Below are positions 49,098-57,683 of a stretch of DNA of 64,000 bases, one piece after another. The stretch spans positions 1 through 64,000 of the forward strand of contig UQLX01000009.1 in assembly GCA_900541985.1 (NCBI GenBank). Direction: 5' to 3'. How positions within the stretch are numbered: position 1 is the first letter of the stretch; every line of letters starts with the position of its first letter. This DNA is from an uncultured Blautia sp. (lineage in GTDB: Bacteria; Bacillota; Clostridia; Lachnospirales; Lachnospiraceae). Below the pieces are notes generated by a model. It made no database searches, was not told the origin of the DNA, and was given only the letters and a program-made list of their open reading frames with translations. The translations under genes and the position numbers were made by a program.

Positions 49098-49949
49098 TTA
49101 TCCGGAGGTCTCCTTCAGCCACTCTTTCATCCTTCTGATATCCTTCTCTGCATCTTTTCGGCCTATCTCATATACCCGTTGTATCTCGTCCAGATCACTT
49201 TCCATTCTTCCAATGGTCAGTTTTTCACTGGGACGGATCACAAAAAGTTCTCCCTTCGCTTCCATATTATGAATCTCTTCTATAGTTTTATTATATACCT
49301 CATGTCTTGTTTTCAGCGCATCCACAAACTTCGGATATCTGTGATAATAGATTTCTGCAAGCTTTACCGTTTCCGGTTTTTTTATAAATCCCTCTTCCCG
49401 GGTAAGCACTACTACATTTTTCTCATACCCCATCTTTTGAAACTGATGAACCGGAATACTGTCTGCACATCCGCCATCCAGAAGCTTTTTCCCCTGCCAG
49501 GAAACAATATGGGAGACATATGGCATAGATGCCGATGCCCGCATGACATCTACCTGATTGAGCATATCTGTGATTTTTATATACTCTGCTTTTCCTGTCT
49601 CCAAATTGGTACAGACCGCATAAAAATCCGTATCCGATTTCACAAACGCCTCATAATCATAGGGATCCAGCCGTTCCGGGATTTCATGATAACAAAAATC
49701 CCTGCCTACCACCTCTCCGGTATGAAGAAGGTTCCAGAAACTCATAAAATGCTTATCGTTTCTGTAGTTTCTGTAATATCGGATACTTCTGCCCTTCTGT
49801 TCCGAAACGAAGGAGCAGCCATGGAGTGCACCTGCAGAGACTCCGATCACACCGTCAAAATGTACCTGATGATCCATAAATACATCCAGAACACCTGCCG
49901 TATAGATGCCTCGCATTGCTCCGCCTTCCAAAATCAGTCCCGTTTTCAT
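49098..49949 (-). CDS. Patatin-like phospholipase/acyl hydrolase (RssA type)
   Basis: 283 residues. The oxyanion GGAMRG near residue 9 and the nucleophile motif GVSAG (about 37-41, G-x-S-x-G) with the Asp in LLDGGCADSIP (about 160-170) form the Ser-Asp dyad. No signal peptide, so it is cytoplasmic. These are lysophospholipase or esterase candidates. The ATG at 49949 has AAAGGTGA 8 nt upstream. Lies 7 nt after larC and 32 nt before alsT. Confidence 0.9.
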   Translation of the reverse strand: MKTGLILEGGAMRGIYTAGVLDVFMDHQVHFDGVIGVSAGALHGCSFVSEQKGRSIRYYRNYRNDKHFMSFWNLLHTGEVVGRDFCYHEIPERLDPYDYEAFVKSDTDFYAVCTNLETGKAEYIKITDMLNQVDVMRASASMPYVSHIVSWQGKKLLDGGCADSIPVHQFQKMGYEKNVVVLTREEGFIKKPETVKLAEIYYHRYPKFVDALKTRHEVYNKTIEEIHNMEAKGELFVIRPSEKLTIGRMESDLDEIQRVYEIGRKDAEKDIRRMKEWLKETSG

Positions 49950-49956
49950 GAATGTC

Positions 49957-51249
49957 TCACCTTTCCTTCTTCCAGCATCCTCTGATTCTTTCCCAGGCTT
50001 CTCTGTAACTGATATGATTTTTTTCTGCAAAAGCTGCCACACTTTCATATTCCGGATAGCAGCGTATCTGCCCATTTGGAAGTGTGCACAGTTTTGTTTT
50101 TACCGGAAATCCATCCATACAGAGTTCCTGAATTTCTCTTTTTAATATGGTCCGCTCCATGCAGCTTTTTCTGATCCCGATGGTTGTTGTCTCTTCAAAA
50201 AGAACATCCTCCAGAAAAGGAACCCTGTCTTCTGTACAGATCACAGAAACCTCATAAGCCGGACGGTTTTTTTTCATATATACCGGTGTATAATAGACAT
50301 CTCTGGCTCCTGCCTCAAACAGCTGACGCATCACGTTCCCCAGTTCTTCTCCGGTACAGTCATCCACATTGGTTTCCAGCTTCCAGATCACATCCTGATC
50401 TCTGATTCTGTCCTTTTTTTCTGTTTTTTTCTCCCGGATCAGCATGGCTCTGAGAATTCCCGGACAGGTATACTGTCTCTTTCCTGCACCAATACCGGTT
50501 TTTTCTATTATAAATTCGTCCGGAAGATGATCGGACGTTCGTATGGCAGCTGCGACAGCGGCTCCTGTCGGTGTGACCAGCTCGCCCTCCACCTCCGTGA
50601 TCTGAAGAAAAAGACCATTCTGCTCCACAATATTGACGACTGCAGGAACCGGCACCGGAAGCACTCCATGCTGGCAGCGTACAGTTCCTCTTCCCTCGCA
50701 CAGCTTCGGAACGATCACCTCTGTAATATCCAGATCATCCAGACAGACAGCAACGGATACAATATCCACAATAGAATCTATGGCTCCTACTTCATGAAAA
50801 TGCACCTGTTCTCTTGGTACTCCGTGAGCCTTTGCCTCTGCATCAGCCAGAATCTCAAAAACAGAAACTGCAGTTTTTTTTGCCCGATCTGTTATTTTTG
50901 ATTCCATGATGATCTTTCGGATTTCCAGAATCCCCCTGTGTTCATGAGAATGTCCATGGACTGCGTCCTTATTGTGATGATGCTCCTGTCCGGAAACATC
51001 CCCTTTCCCATGAAGATACTCCATATCATGGTCGTGATTTTCGTGTTCCTTATCCAGGATCACATGAAAGTCACAGGCATTCAGACCTGATTTTTTTACT
51101 CTTGTGATCTCTGTCCGAAATCCCTGCACCGAAAGACCGGACAATGCCTGCTCAAGTTTTTTCCGGTCAGCTCCAAGATCCAGAAGAGCTGCCACTGTCA
51201 TATCTCCGCTGATCCCGGAGAAACATTCCAAATATAATGTTCTTCCCAT
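49957..51249 (-). CDS. larC: LarC nickel-insertion protein for the nickel-pincer cofactor
   Basis: 430 residues, full LarC1-LarC2 in one reading frame (Lactobacillus larC needs a programmed frameshift). Begins with YLECFSGISGDM. A His-rich stretch (about 85-115, HDHDMEYLHG, EHHHN, HGHSHEHRG) is a nickel-binding loop. The C-terminal half includes KLETNVDDCTGEELG and FEETTTIGIRK. LarC inserts Ni(II) to finish the cofactor for lactate racemase and relatives. It is 3 nt after larB; no larE or larA is present. Confidence 0.95.
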   Translation of the reverse strand: MGRTLYLECFSGISGDMTVAALLDLGADRKKLEQALSGLSVQGFRTEITRVKKSGLNACDFHVILDKEHENHDHDMEYLHGKGDVSGQEHHHNKDAVHGHSHEHRGILEIRKIIMESKITDRAKKTAVSVFEILADAEAKAHGVPREQVHFHEVGAIDSIVDIVSVAVCLDDLDITEVIVPKLCEGRGTVRCQHGVLPVPVPAVVNIVEQNGLFLQITEVEGELVTPTGAAVAAAIRTSDHLPDEFIIEKTGIGAGKRQYTCPGILRAMLIREKKTEKKDRIRDQDVIWKLETNVDDCTGEELGNVMRQLFEAGARDVYYTPVYMKKNRPAYEVSVICTEDRVPFLEDVLFEETTTIGIRKSCMERTILKREIQELCMDGFPVKTKLCTLPNGQIRCYPEYESVAAFAEKNHISYREAWERIRGCWKKER

Positions 51250-51252
51250 AAA

Positions 51253-52017
51253 TTACTCCTGCTTTGCTTCTTTTCCTCTGATTCCCAGCCGATTGATCTG
51301 TGTTGCAATATATCCTGCTCCGTAGCCATTATCGATATTTACTACCGCAATTCCGTTTGCGCAGGAATTGATCATGGTCAAAAGTGCAGAAAGGCCGTTC
51401 ATACTCGCCCCATATCCTACTGATGTAGGCACTGCGATCACCGGTTTATCCACCAGGCCGCCAAGAACACTTGCAAGCGCCCCCTCCATTCCAGCTACTG
51501 CAATCACGCAGTTGGCTTCCTGGATCACCTCCAGTCTGGAGAACAGCCTGTGTATCCCGCTGACTCCCACATCATAAATACGCTCCACACAGGAGCCAAA
51601 AAATTCCGCTGTCTGGGCAGCCTCTTCTGCCACCGGAATATCTGCGGTTCCGGCTGTACAGACGGCAATTTTTCCCACTCGCTCTTTTTTATTTTTCTCA
51701 ATCTTAATGATATGTGAGATCTCATCATATTCCACCTGGGGAAATATTTCCCGTATCAGCTGATACTGGTGCTTTGAAGCTCTGGTTCCAAGTACCTCTC
51801 CGTTTTCCTCGTATAATTTTTTGAATATTTCCCTGAAATGAGCGTCTGCCTTACCGCTGCAGAAGATCACTTCTGGAAAACCGTTTCGTATCTCTCTGTA
51901 AGAATCCAGCTTCGCATAGTCCATTTCCTCAAAAGGCTTTTTCCTGAAGTAATGCTCTGCTTCTTCTAAAGTTATCTCATTTTGCTTAAATCTGGTCAGA
52001 ATTTCCCTTGCTTCCAT
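51253..52017 (-). CDS. larB: LarB nickel-pincer cofactor carboxylase
   Basis: 254 residues. The C-terminal part (about 120-245) is PurE-like: TAGTADIPVAEEAA, VAGMEGALASVLGGLVDKPVIAVPTSVGYGAS, SCANGIAVVNIDNGYGAG. LarB carboxylates and hydrolyses nicotinic acid adenine dinucleotide to start the cofactor pathway. The ATG at 52017 is preferred over a GTG four codons earlier that overlaps the GAGG RBS. First gene of the run and preceded by a terminator-like hairpin. Confidence 0.94.
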   Translation of the reverse strand: MEAREILTRFKQNEITLEEAEHYFRKKPFEEMDYAKLDSYREIRNGFPEVIFCSGKADAHFREIFKKLYEENGEVLGTRASKHQYQLIREIFPQVEYDEISHIIKIEKNKKERVGKIAVCTAGTADIPVAEEAAQTAEFFGSCVERIYDVGVSGIHRLFSRLEVIQEANCVIAVAGMEGALASVLGGLVDKPVIAVPTSVGYGASMNGLSALLTMINSCANGIAVVNIDNGYGAGYIATQINRLGIRGKEAKQE

Positions 52018-52036
52018 TTTCTGTGTCACCTCATAT

Positions 52037-52094
52037 AAAAAAAGGAAGGAACTGCCGGCATGCAGACCGCATACTTCCGGTACACTTCCTTCCT
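52037..52094 (-). promoter_or_regulatory. Terminator-like hairpin in the larB leader (attenuator candidate)
   Basis: On the minus strand AGGAAGGAA (52086-52094) pairs with TTCCTTCCT (52043-52051); inner CCGG/CCGG and TATGC/GCATG stems add stability. Seven T follow, then the larB RBS. No gene on this strand lies upstream, so it is a leader element. A second TGTACCGGA copy at about 52130-52138 could pair with the 3' CCGG and form an antiterminator. Confidence 0.6.
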
Positions 52095-52304
52095 GTTCAC
52101 TCTGTTTTTGAGTAACCTGAACTTTACTCCGGTACAGTACTATAGAAACAACTATAGCATATTTTCTGTAAAAATAAAATATCCTTTTGATATTTATAGA
52201 TCCTTAATTTTCATCTTAATTTCTTTTCTGTTTTAATTTCATATCGTTATTTCTATCAGATTCTGTTATACTGTATGTAGCAAATTTATACGGGAGGTTT
52301 TCTT

Positions 52305-53183
52305 ATGATCCACACATTAGAAAATAAAGAGCTCCGCATCCGGATCAACGATCTGGGCGCAGAATTATCTGAGATTTATGACAAAACAAATGACCGTCAG
52401 GTTCTCTGGGATGCAGATCCAGCCTACTGGAAGCGCCACGCGCCCATTCTTTTTCCAAATGTAGGCCGCTGTCATGCAAACCAGTATCTGATCAACGGCA
52501 AAGTCTATTCCGTGGGACAGCATGGTTTTGCCCGTGACGCTGAATTTTTGTGTGCAGAAAGCTCCGATACAAAGATCACTCATGTTCTGGAAGCTTCCGA
52601 AAAGACCAGAGAAGTCTATCCTTTCCTCTTCCGTCTCTCCATTACCCATGAACTTTGCGGACGTGATCTCAGGGTTTCCTGGAAAGTAGAAAATCCGGAC
52701 AGTGAACCTATTTATTTCACCATCGGAGGCCATCCTGCATTCCGTGTTCCGGTTCTTCCGGATACTGCACAGGAGCAGTATTTCCTTACCTTTGACGGCC
52801 AGAAGGAACTGACTTTAAGTGTGCTTGATCTTTCCACCGGAACGGTAATTCCGGAAAAAACAGACACTCTGACTCTGAAAGACGGAGCCTGCCATATCAC
52901 TCCTGATCTTTTTGACAATGATACACTGATCTTTGATAACGGCCAGGTTGAAAAAGCAGGAATTTCTTTCCCTGACGGTACCCCTTATGTGGAAGTGATC
53001 TGCAAAGGATTTTCCAATTTCGGTATCTGGAGAGCTCCCGGAGCGCCTTTTGTCTGCCTGGAGCCCTGGATGGGACGCTGCGATAATTCCGGTTTCTCAG
53101 AGGAGCTGTCACAGAAGCCTGGAATCAATAAGGTTGCAGCAGGGGAAGAGTTTTTCCGCTCCTATACGATTTCTGTCAGATAA
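52305..53183 (+). CDS. Aldose 1-epimerase family protein (galactose mutarotase-like)
   Basis: 292 residues. Family pattern: GRCHANQYLINGKVY, GQHGFARDAEF with the catalytic His, GGHPAFRVP and GFSNFGIWRAPGAPFVCLEPW. The shorter LacX-like type has no assigned sugar. AGGAGG-like GGGAGG 6-7 nt before the ATG. Alone on the plus strand, divergent from larB. A -10 TATACT near 52267-52272 may be its promoter. Confidence 0.9.
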   Translation: MIHTLENKELRIRINDLGAELSEIYDKTNDRQVLWDADPAYWKRHAPILFPNVGRCHANQYLINGKVYSVGQHGFARDAEFLCAESSDTKITHVLEASEKTREVYPFLFRLSITHELCGRDLRVSWKVENPDSEPIYFTIGGHPAFRVPVLPDTAQEQYFLTFDGQKELTLSVLDLSTGTVIPEKTDTLTLKDGACHITPDLFDNDTLIFDNGQVEKAGISFPDGTPYVEVICKGFSNFGIWRAPGAPFVCLEPWMGRCDNSGFSEELSQKPGINKVAAGEEFFRSYTISVR

Positions 53184-53197
53184 ACAACGATAATAAA

Positions 53198-53220
53198 GAG
53201 GGCGGTCACAAGGCGCCCTC
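53198..53220. terminator. Hairpin between the epimerase and MerR genes
   Basis: Perfect arms GAGGGCG and CGCCCTC around GTCACAAGG; a weak T-rich tail follows on the minus side. It could end both facing genes. Confidence 0.6.
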
Positions 53221-53238
53221 CTCAAACCTGAATCTTAT

Positions 53239-53997
53239 TCATTCTGCCCAGTGCACAACTGCATTCCTCAGGAACCGTGCGCATCCGGATACACTTCTGT
53301 CATAATATCCTGTGAATCGTTCGTCTGCCACATACAGCTCTGCGATCCCTTTATGTTTCCCGGCATCATAGCTGTTTCCGGTCATGGTAAGCCATCTTTT
53401 GTGAAGCGCTGTGATTTCTCTTCCGACCTCCTCTTTCGGGTCAGCCTGACCGGTCACAGCGGTTTCCAGAAGTCCCTGGATTCTCTGTCCCAGCTCCATC
53501 CATTCCTGATACTGTTCCTTTGTCAGGTTCATGACGGTTTCCTGCATCTTGTCTACCTGCGCATCGCCGTATTTTTTCCGGGCCTCTTTTCCATAATTTT
53601 TTTCATGCTCCTCTACTGCATGCTTCTTAAATGCCTCAAATTTTTCCTGGTCGTTCATGATCTCATTCCTTTCTTCTGCTCTGATCGTAATCTTCAGTGA
53701 GTGGATCAGACCCTCCAGCCTCTGCCTTTCTGCCTCCGGAGCGGTCAGGTGGCCTTTCAGCGCAGCCAGACGGTCAAAGGCGGGATTGTCCAGACATTCC
53801 CTGATCCGGGCAAGCTCCACCCCCAGCGCCCGATAATAAAGAATGTCCTGCAGACGGTCTACCTCCTGCTCTCCATAGTAGCGGTATCCGCTCTCCGCCA
53901 CTCTGGAAGGCTTCAGCAGGCCAATCTGATCGTACCATCTCAGAGTGCGGGTGGTCACTCCGGACAGCTTTGATAACTCCTGGATCGAATATTCCAT
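53239..53997 (-). CDS. MerR-family regulator with TipAS-type drug-binding domain
   Basis: 252 residues. An N-terminal MerR HTH (MEYSIQELSKLSGVTTRTLRWYDQIGLL and a RYYGEQEVDRLQ wing), a dimerisation helix (about 80-120), and a C-terminal TipAS domain (about 130-250) like those of TipA, Mta and SkgA that bind thiopeptides. It has a classic MerR promoter (19-bp spacer) of its own. No efflux gene adjoins it, so the target beyond itself is open. Confidence 0.93.
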   Translation of the reverse strand: MEYSIQELSKLSGVTTRTLRWYDQIGLLKPSRVAESGYRYYGEQEVDRLQDILYYRALGVELARIRECLDNPAFDRLAALKGHLTAPEAERQRLEGLIHSLKITIRAEERNEIMNDQEKFEAFKKHAVEEHEKNYGKEARKKYGDAQVDKMQETVMNLTKEQYQEWMELGQRIQGLLETAVTGQADPKEEVGREITALHKRWLTMTGNSYDAGKHKGIAELYVADERFTGYYDRSVSGCARFLRNAVVHWAE

Positions 53998-54056
53998 TTT
54001 TTACTCCTGTCTGCCTTTTCAGGCGAATCTTTTCAGGATCTCCCGTCCTTATTAAG

Positions 54057-54087
54057 AGCATAGCAGTTGACGCAGCGTCAAAGTCAA
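54057..54087 (-). promoter_or_regulatory. MerR-type promoter with 19-bp spacer and perfect operator dyad
   Basis: On the minus strand TTGACT (54082-54087) and TATGCT (54057-54062) are 19 bp apart. The spacer contains the perfect palindrome TTGACGC-A-GCGTCAA (54067-54081; 7-bp arms around one base). This is the spacing and operator placement used by MerR activators that twist the promoter. Confidence 0.85.
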
Positions 54088-54094
54088 GGCTTTT

Positions 54095-54826
54095 TTATCC
54101 AAAAATACGGATCAGCCCCAGAATTGTCAGATGCACCGGATAAAACCAGTAGAAAAACCATTTGGAAAATTTCTTATTCTTCTCTGCTCTTTCTCCATTA
54201 TACAGGAAAAGAATACAGATTCCCGCAAGAGCAGGTCCCACCATACTTCCCAGCATATAGACCACATCTGCCATAAGGGAAAACCTTCCCATTCCGCCCA
54301 GAAAATTAAGGCCTCCAAAAAGCAGCGTTCCTGTAGCAAACGCTTTTTTCTTTGCATCCTCTGAATTTCCTGCACGGACAAAAAGAATGGTAAAGACCGG
54401 TGCAAGGATTGCCCAGTCGCTGAACATGGACACAAAGATCAGTCCTGCAATACACAACGTCCTGATTACAGGGTCCGTCATTTCTTTCATTGCCTTTATG
54501 ATCAGAAAACAGAGAAACAGGGTAAAAAGCATATTCATCCCCGTAAAATCAAGGATTCCCTCTGAAGTAAAAGCCAGACAAAACGGAATCTGGGAAATCA
54601 ATGCAAAAAGGAACAGCCTTTCTCCATATTTCCTGACAGACCGGGTATATCCATAGCCTTCCACCAGAAAATAACACATGACCGGAGCCGTAAAATAACC
54701 TGCATCCAGAAAAATTTCCGCTAAAAGAGTTCCCGGCTTCATAAAGATAAGGGAAATATGGTTCAAAAGCATCGTCGCCATAGCAATATATTTTATGGTA
54801 TCCCGGTTCATTTTTCTTTCTGTCAT
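54095..54826 (-). CDS. TraX-family membrane protein
   Basis: 243 residues with about 7 hydrophobic segments. The start resembles TraX (RDTIKYIAMATMLLNHI). TraX acetylates F-pilin in plasmids, but chromosomal members of the family are common, of unknown role and probably acyltransferase-like. GAGGAGG 8 nt before the ATG. Follows the EFR1-type gene by 30 nt. Confidence 0.85.
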   Translation of the reverse strand: MTERKMNRDTIKYIAMATMLLNHISLIFMKPGTLLAEIFLDAGYFTAPVMCYFLVEGYGYTRSVRKYGERLFLFALISQIPFCLAFTSEGILDFTGMNMLFTLFLCFLIIKAMKEMTDPVIRTLCIAGLIFVSMFSDWAILAPVFTILFVRAGNSEDAKKKAFATGTLLFGGLNFLGGMGRFSLMADVVYMLGSMVGPALAGICILFLYNGERAEKNKKFSKWFFYWFYPVHLTILGLIRIFG

Positions 54827-54856
54827 CGTTCCAGCCTCCTCTTCCCGAAGCTGCTC

Positions 54857-55621
54857 TTACAGAAACAGTTCATTTTCTTTTCTTTCCTCAAAAAGCTTTG
54901 CCATTTTTGTTTCAGCTGCCAGAAGTACTACTTTATTTAATTTGCGCACATTTTTCGGACAGACCGAAATGCAGCGCATACAGGCAATGCATTTCTTTTC
55001 ATCTACTTTCTTTACATCTTTGGGATCGATGGCTCCCACCGGGCAGAACCGTGCACAGTATCCGCAGGAATTACATCCTCTTCCGGGTTTCGGAATAAAC
55101 GGGATTGTTCCAAGTTTTTTATAAGGATGGTTTCCGGGAACCTGTACTTCTCCGGAGTCTGTCTCCTGCTCCAGTTTTTCCCGGAGCTTTTTCCCAAATT
55201 CCTGAAGCTCTGCCATATCCTTCGTATCCGGTCTTCCTGCTGCAAACTTCCTCATGATCGAATGTTCTGCCACTGCCGACACGGCTCCATAAACGGCAAA
55301 CCCCGCTTCCTCTGCCTTATCCTTTAATTCTGTAAACGTATCCTCATAGGCGCGGTTTCCATATACGCATACCAGAACTGCCCTTGCCCCGTTTCCCTTC
55401 ATCTGAGTCAGACGTTCTGCGGCGATCTGGGGAATCCTTCCTCCATAAGAAGGCATGGCGATAAAACAAATATCTTCTTTCTGAAATTCATACTTACCGT
55501 AATCTTCTTGTGCGGAAAGAAGACTGATCTCCTTCTTTTCCTCCTGATAACCTTCCATCAGAATATCTGTAACCTTATCCGTACCTCCTGTCGGACTGAA
55601 TGTAATCTCATATACTGCCAT
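54857..55621 (-). CDS. EFR1-type flavodoxin-ferredoxin fusion protein
   Basis: 254 residues. The first 160 form a flavodoxin-like domain (YEITFSPTGGTDKV, FIAMPSYGGRIPQIA). Residues about 180-230 carry two [4Fe-4S] motifs: CNSCGYCARFCP and CIACMRCISVCP. It is a cytoplasmic electron carrier; partner unknown. The ATG at 55621 has AAGGAGG upstream. First gene of a two-gene unit with the TraX-like gene. Confidence 0.9.
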   Translation of the reverse strand: MAVYEITFSPTGGTDKVTDILMEGYQEEKKEISLLSAQEDYGKYEFQKEDICFIAMPSYGGRIPQIAAERLTQMKGNGARAVLVCVYGNRAYEDTFTELKDKAEEAGFAVYGAVSAVAEHSIMRKFAAGRPDTKDMAELQEFGKKLREKLEQETDSGEVQVPGNHPYKKLGTIPFIPKPGRGCNSCGYCARFCPVGAIDPKDVKKVDEKKCIACMRCISVCPKNVRKLNKVVLLAAETKMAKLFEERKENELFL

Positions 55622-55786
55622 TTCTGTTTCCTCCTTTTGTGCGTGTGTCTGCACATACAGGTATACTCCTGTATCATAATTACGTTTCCTATACAGTATA
55701 CTCTAACGATCTGCATCTTTCAAATCTTTCAGCCCATCTCTTTCTGTACTTTTAAAGAAACCTGGACGCAAGTTTCCAAATAGCTC

Positions 55787-55815
55787 TTGACAGCGCATCC
55801 TAAACAGTGTACTTT
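55787..55815 (+). promoter_or_regulatory. Promoter of purC
   Basis: TTGACA (55787-55792) and TACTTT (55810-55815) are 17 bp apart. The leader is short, about 35 nt, without a riboswitch. Confidence 0.6.
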
Positions 55816-55856
55816 TTACAGTGAAATGAAAAAATCAAATGATGAGGTGTGAACAC

Positions 55857-56729
55857 ATGCAGAATTTAAAACCGATCAAAGAAGGTAAGGTACGTGAGAT
55901 CTACGACAACGGCGACAGCCTGATCATGGTTGCTACTGACCGCATCAGCTGCTTCGACGTGATCCTGAACAACGAGGTTACCAAAAAAGGTACTGTACTG
56001 ACACAGATGTCCAAATTCTGGTTTGACATGACAGAGGATATTTTACCAAATCATATGATCTCTGTGGATGTAAAAGACATGCCGGAATTTTTCCAGCAGG
56101 AAAAATACAAGGGCAAATCCATGATGTGCCGTAAGCTGAACATGCTTCCTATCGAATGTATTGTCCGCGGCTACATTACAGGAAGCGGATGGGCAAGCTA
56201 TCAGGAAAACGGAACCGTCTGCGGAATCAGACTTCCGGAGGGACTGAAAGAGTCTGACAAGCTTCCGGAGCCTATCTACACACCATCCACAAAGGCCGAG
56301 ATCGGAGATCATGATGAAAATATCTCCTTCGAGCAGAGCATCGATCACCTGGAAAAATTCTATCCGGGAAGAGGTCGTGAACTGGCAGAAAAGCTTCGTG
56401 ACAACACCATTGCCCTGTACAAAAAATGTGCGGAATACGCGCTGAGCAAGGGGATCATCATTGCAGATACAAAATTTGAATTTGGTCTTGATGAGGACGG
56501 AAACATGGTGATCGGCGATGAGATGCTGACACCGGACAGCTCCCGCTTCTGGCCTGCTGACGGCTATGAGCCGGGACACGGACAGCCTTCCTTTGACAAA
56601 CAGTTTGCCCGCGACTGGCTGAAAGAAAACGAAGGTCATGACTGGACACTTCCTCAGGAAATCGTGGACAAGACCATTGACAAATACCTTCAGGCATACA
56701 AAATGCTGACAGGTGAAGATCTGAAATAA
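55857..56729 (+). CDS. purC: Phosphoribosylaminoimidazole-succinocarboxamide synthase
   Basis: PurC joins aspartate to CAIR. The 290 residues have KEGKVREIYD near the N-terminus, MLPIECIVRGYITGSGW, STKAEIGDHDENI, and IIADTKFEFGLDEDGNMVIGDEMLTPDSSRFW in the ATP-binding core. The ATG at 55857 has GAGGTG 7 nt upstream; earlier ATGs in frame lack an RBS. It is about 46 kb from purE-M-N-D and on the opposite strand. Confidence 0.97.
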   Translation: MQNLKPIKEGKVREIYDNGDSLIMVATDRISCFDVILNNEVTKKGTVLTQMSKFWFDMTEDILPNHMISVDVKDMPEFFQQEKYKGKSMMCRKLNMLPIECIVRGYITGSGWASYQENGTVCGIRLPEGLKESDKLPEPIYTPSTKAEIGDHDENISFEQSIDHLEKFYPGRGRELAEKLRDNTIALYKKCAEYALSKGIIIADTKFEFGLDEDGNMVIGDEMLTPDSSRFWPADGYEPGHGQPSFDKQFARDWLKENEGHDWTLPQEIVDKTIDKYLQAYKMLTGEDLK

Positions 56730-56742
56730 AGTTCACCAACAC

Positions 56743-56797
56743 AAAAAGAACACAGGAGAGATTCTCTTTTTCAGGAATCCCTTCCGTGTTCTTTTTT
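56743..56797. terminator. Bidirectional terminator between purC and the TrmH-like gene
   Basis: AAAAAGAACAC (56743-56753) pairs with GTGTTCTTTTT (56786-56796), extended by AGGA/TTCC, with T-runs on both strands. Confidence 0.85.
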
Positions 56798-56836
56798 ATT
56801 TTCGGAATTTTATTCTGTATATTTATCCAATTCTTT

Positions 56837-57667
56837 TCAGATATTTCTTTTTCCCAGCTCCCAGAAAGCAACGGCACTTGCTGCTGCCACATTCAGAGAA
56901 TCTACTCCGTGAGACATGGGAATCTTTACTGTATAGTCACAGTCTGCAATGGTCTGAGCTGCCAGTCCGTCTCCTTCTGTTCCAAGGATCACCGCCAGTT
57001 TTTCCTCTTTCAGCAGTTCCGGTACATCAATTCCCACTGAATCATCACAAAGAGCCATAGCCGCTGTTTTGAATCCCAGTTTTTGAAGGAGCTCGATCCC
57101 CTTTTCCGGCCAGGATATTTTTTTGTCAAAAATAGTCCACGGAATCTGAAAAACCGTTCCCATGCTCACTCTTGCAGACCTTCTGTACAAAGGATCACTG
57201 CAGCCCGGGGTTAGCAGTACCGCATCCATATGAAGAGCTGCCGCCGACCGGAATATCGCGCCTACATTGGTCGGATTGACGACATTTTCCAATATGGCGA
57301 TCCGTCTGGCATTGCAGCAGACTTCTTCTGCAGAAGGAAGCTCCTTTCTTCTCATCAGACAGAGAAGCCCTCTTGTCAAAGCGTATCCGGTCAGCCTTGT
57401 AAGCACTTCATATTCTGCTGTATAAACCGGGATTTCAGGAAAATGCCTCAAAAGCGCAGCGGCCTCGCCTTCCAGGTCCCTGTGTTCCACCAGAAAGGAC
57501 AGAGGCTCATACCCTGCCTCCAGAGCCCTTTTGATCACCTTCGGGCTCTCTCCTATAAATAATCCCGGCTTTGGTTCATAGTATCTCAGAAGCTGAAGTT
57601 CTGAAAGCCTTGCATAAGCATCCAGCTCCGGGGCATCAAAATCTGTGATTTCTTTCCAATTTTTCAT
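56837..57667 (-). CDS. SpoU/TrmH-family RNA 2'-O-methyltransferase
   Basis: 276 residues. Knot motifs ENVVNPTNVGAIFRSAAAL (about 131-149), VILGTEGDGL (about 227-236) and IPMSHGVDSLNVAAASAV. A 100-residue N-terminal substrate domain precedes. Distinct from RlmB at 34008; the RNA target is open. The ATG at 57667 has CAGGAG 5 nt upstream. Preceded by the AlkD-like gene at a 16-nt distance. Confidence 0.9.
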   Translation of the reverse strand: MKNWKEITDFDAPELDAYARLSELQLLRYYEPKPGLFIGESPKVIKRALEAGYEPLSFLVEHRDLEGEAAALLRHFPEIPVYTAEYEVLTRLTGYALTRGLLCLMRRKELPSAEEVCCNARRIAILENVVNPTNVGAIFRSAAALHMDAVLLTPGCSDPLYRRSARVSMGTVFQIPWTIFDKKISWPEKGIELLQKLGFKTAAMALCDDSVGIDVPELLKEEKLAVILGTEGDGLAAQTIADCDYTVKIPMSHGVDSLNVAAASAVAFWELGKRNI

Positions 57668-57683
57668 GTGCACTCCTGACTTC

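Noticed and set aside
49957..51249. A programmed frameshift in larC, as in Lactobacillus
   Set aside because: Here the gene is one continuous frame of 430 codons with both LarC halves present.
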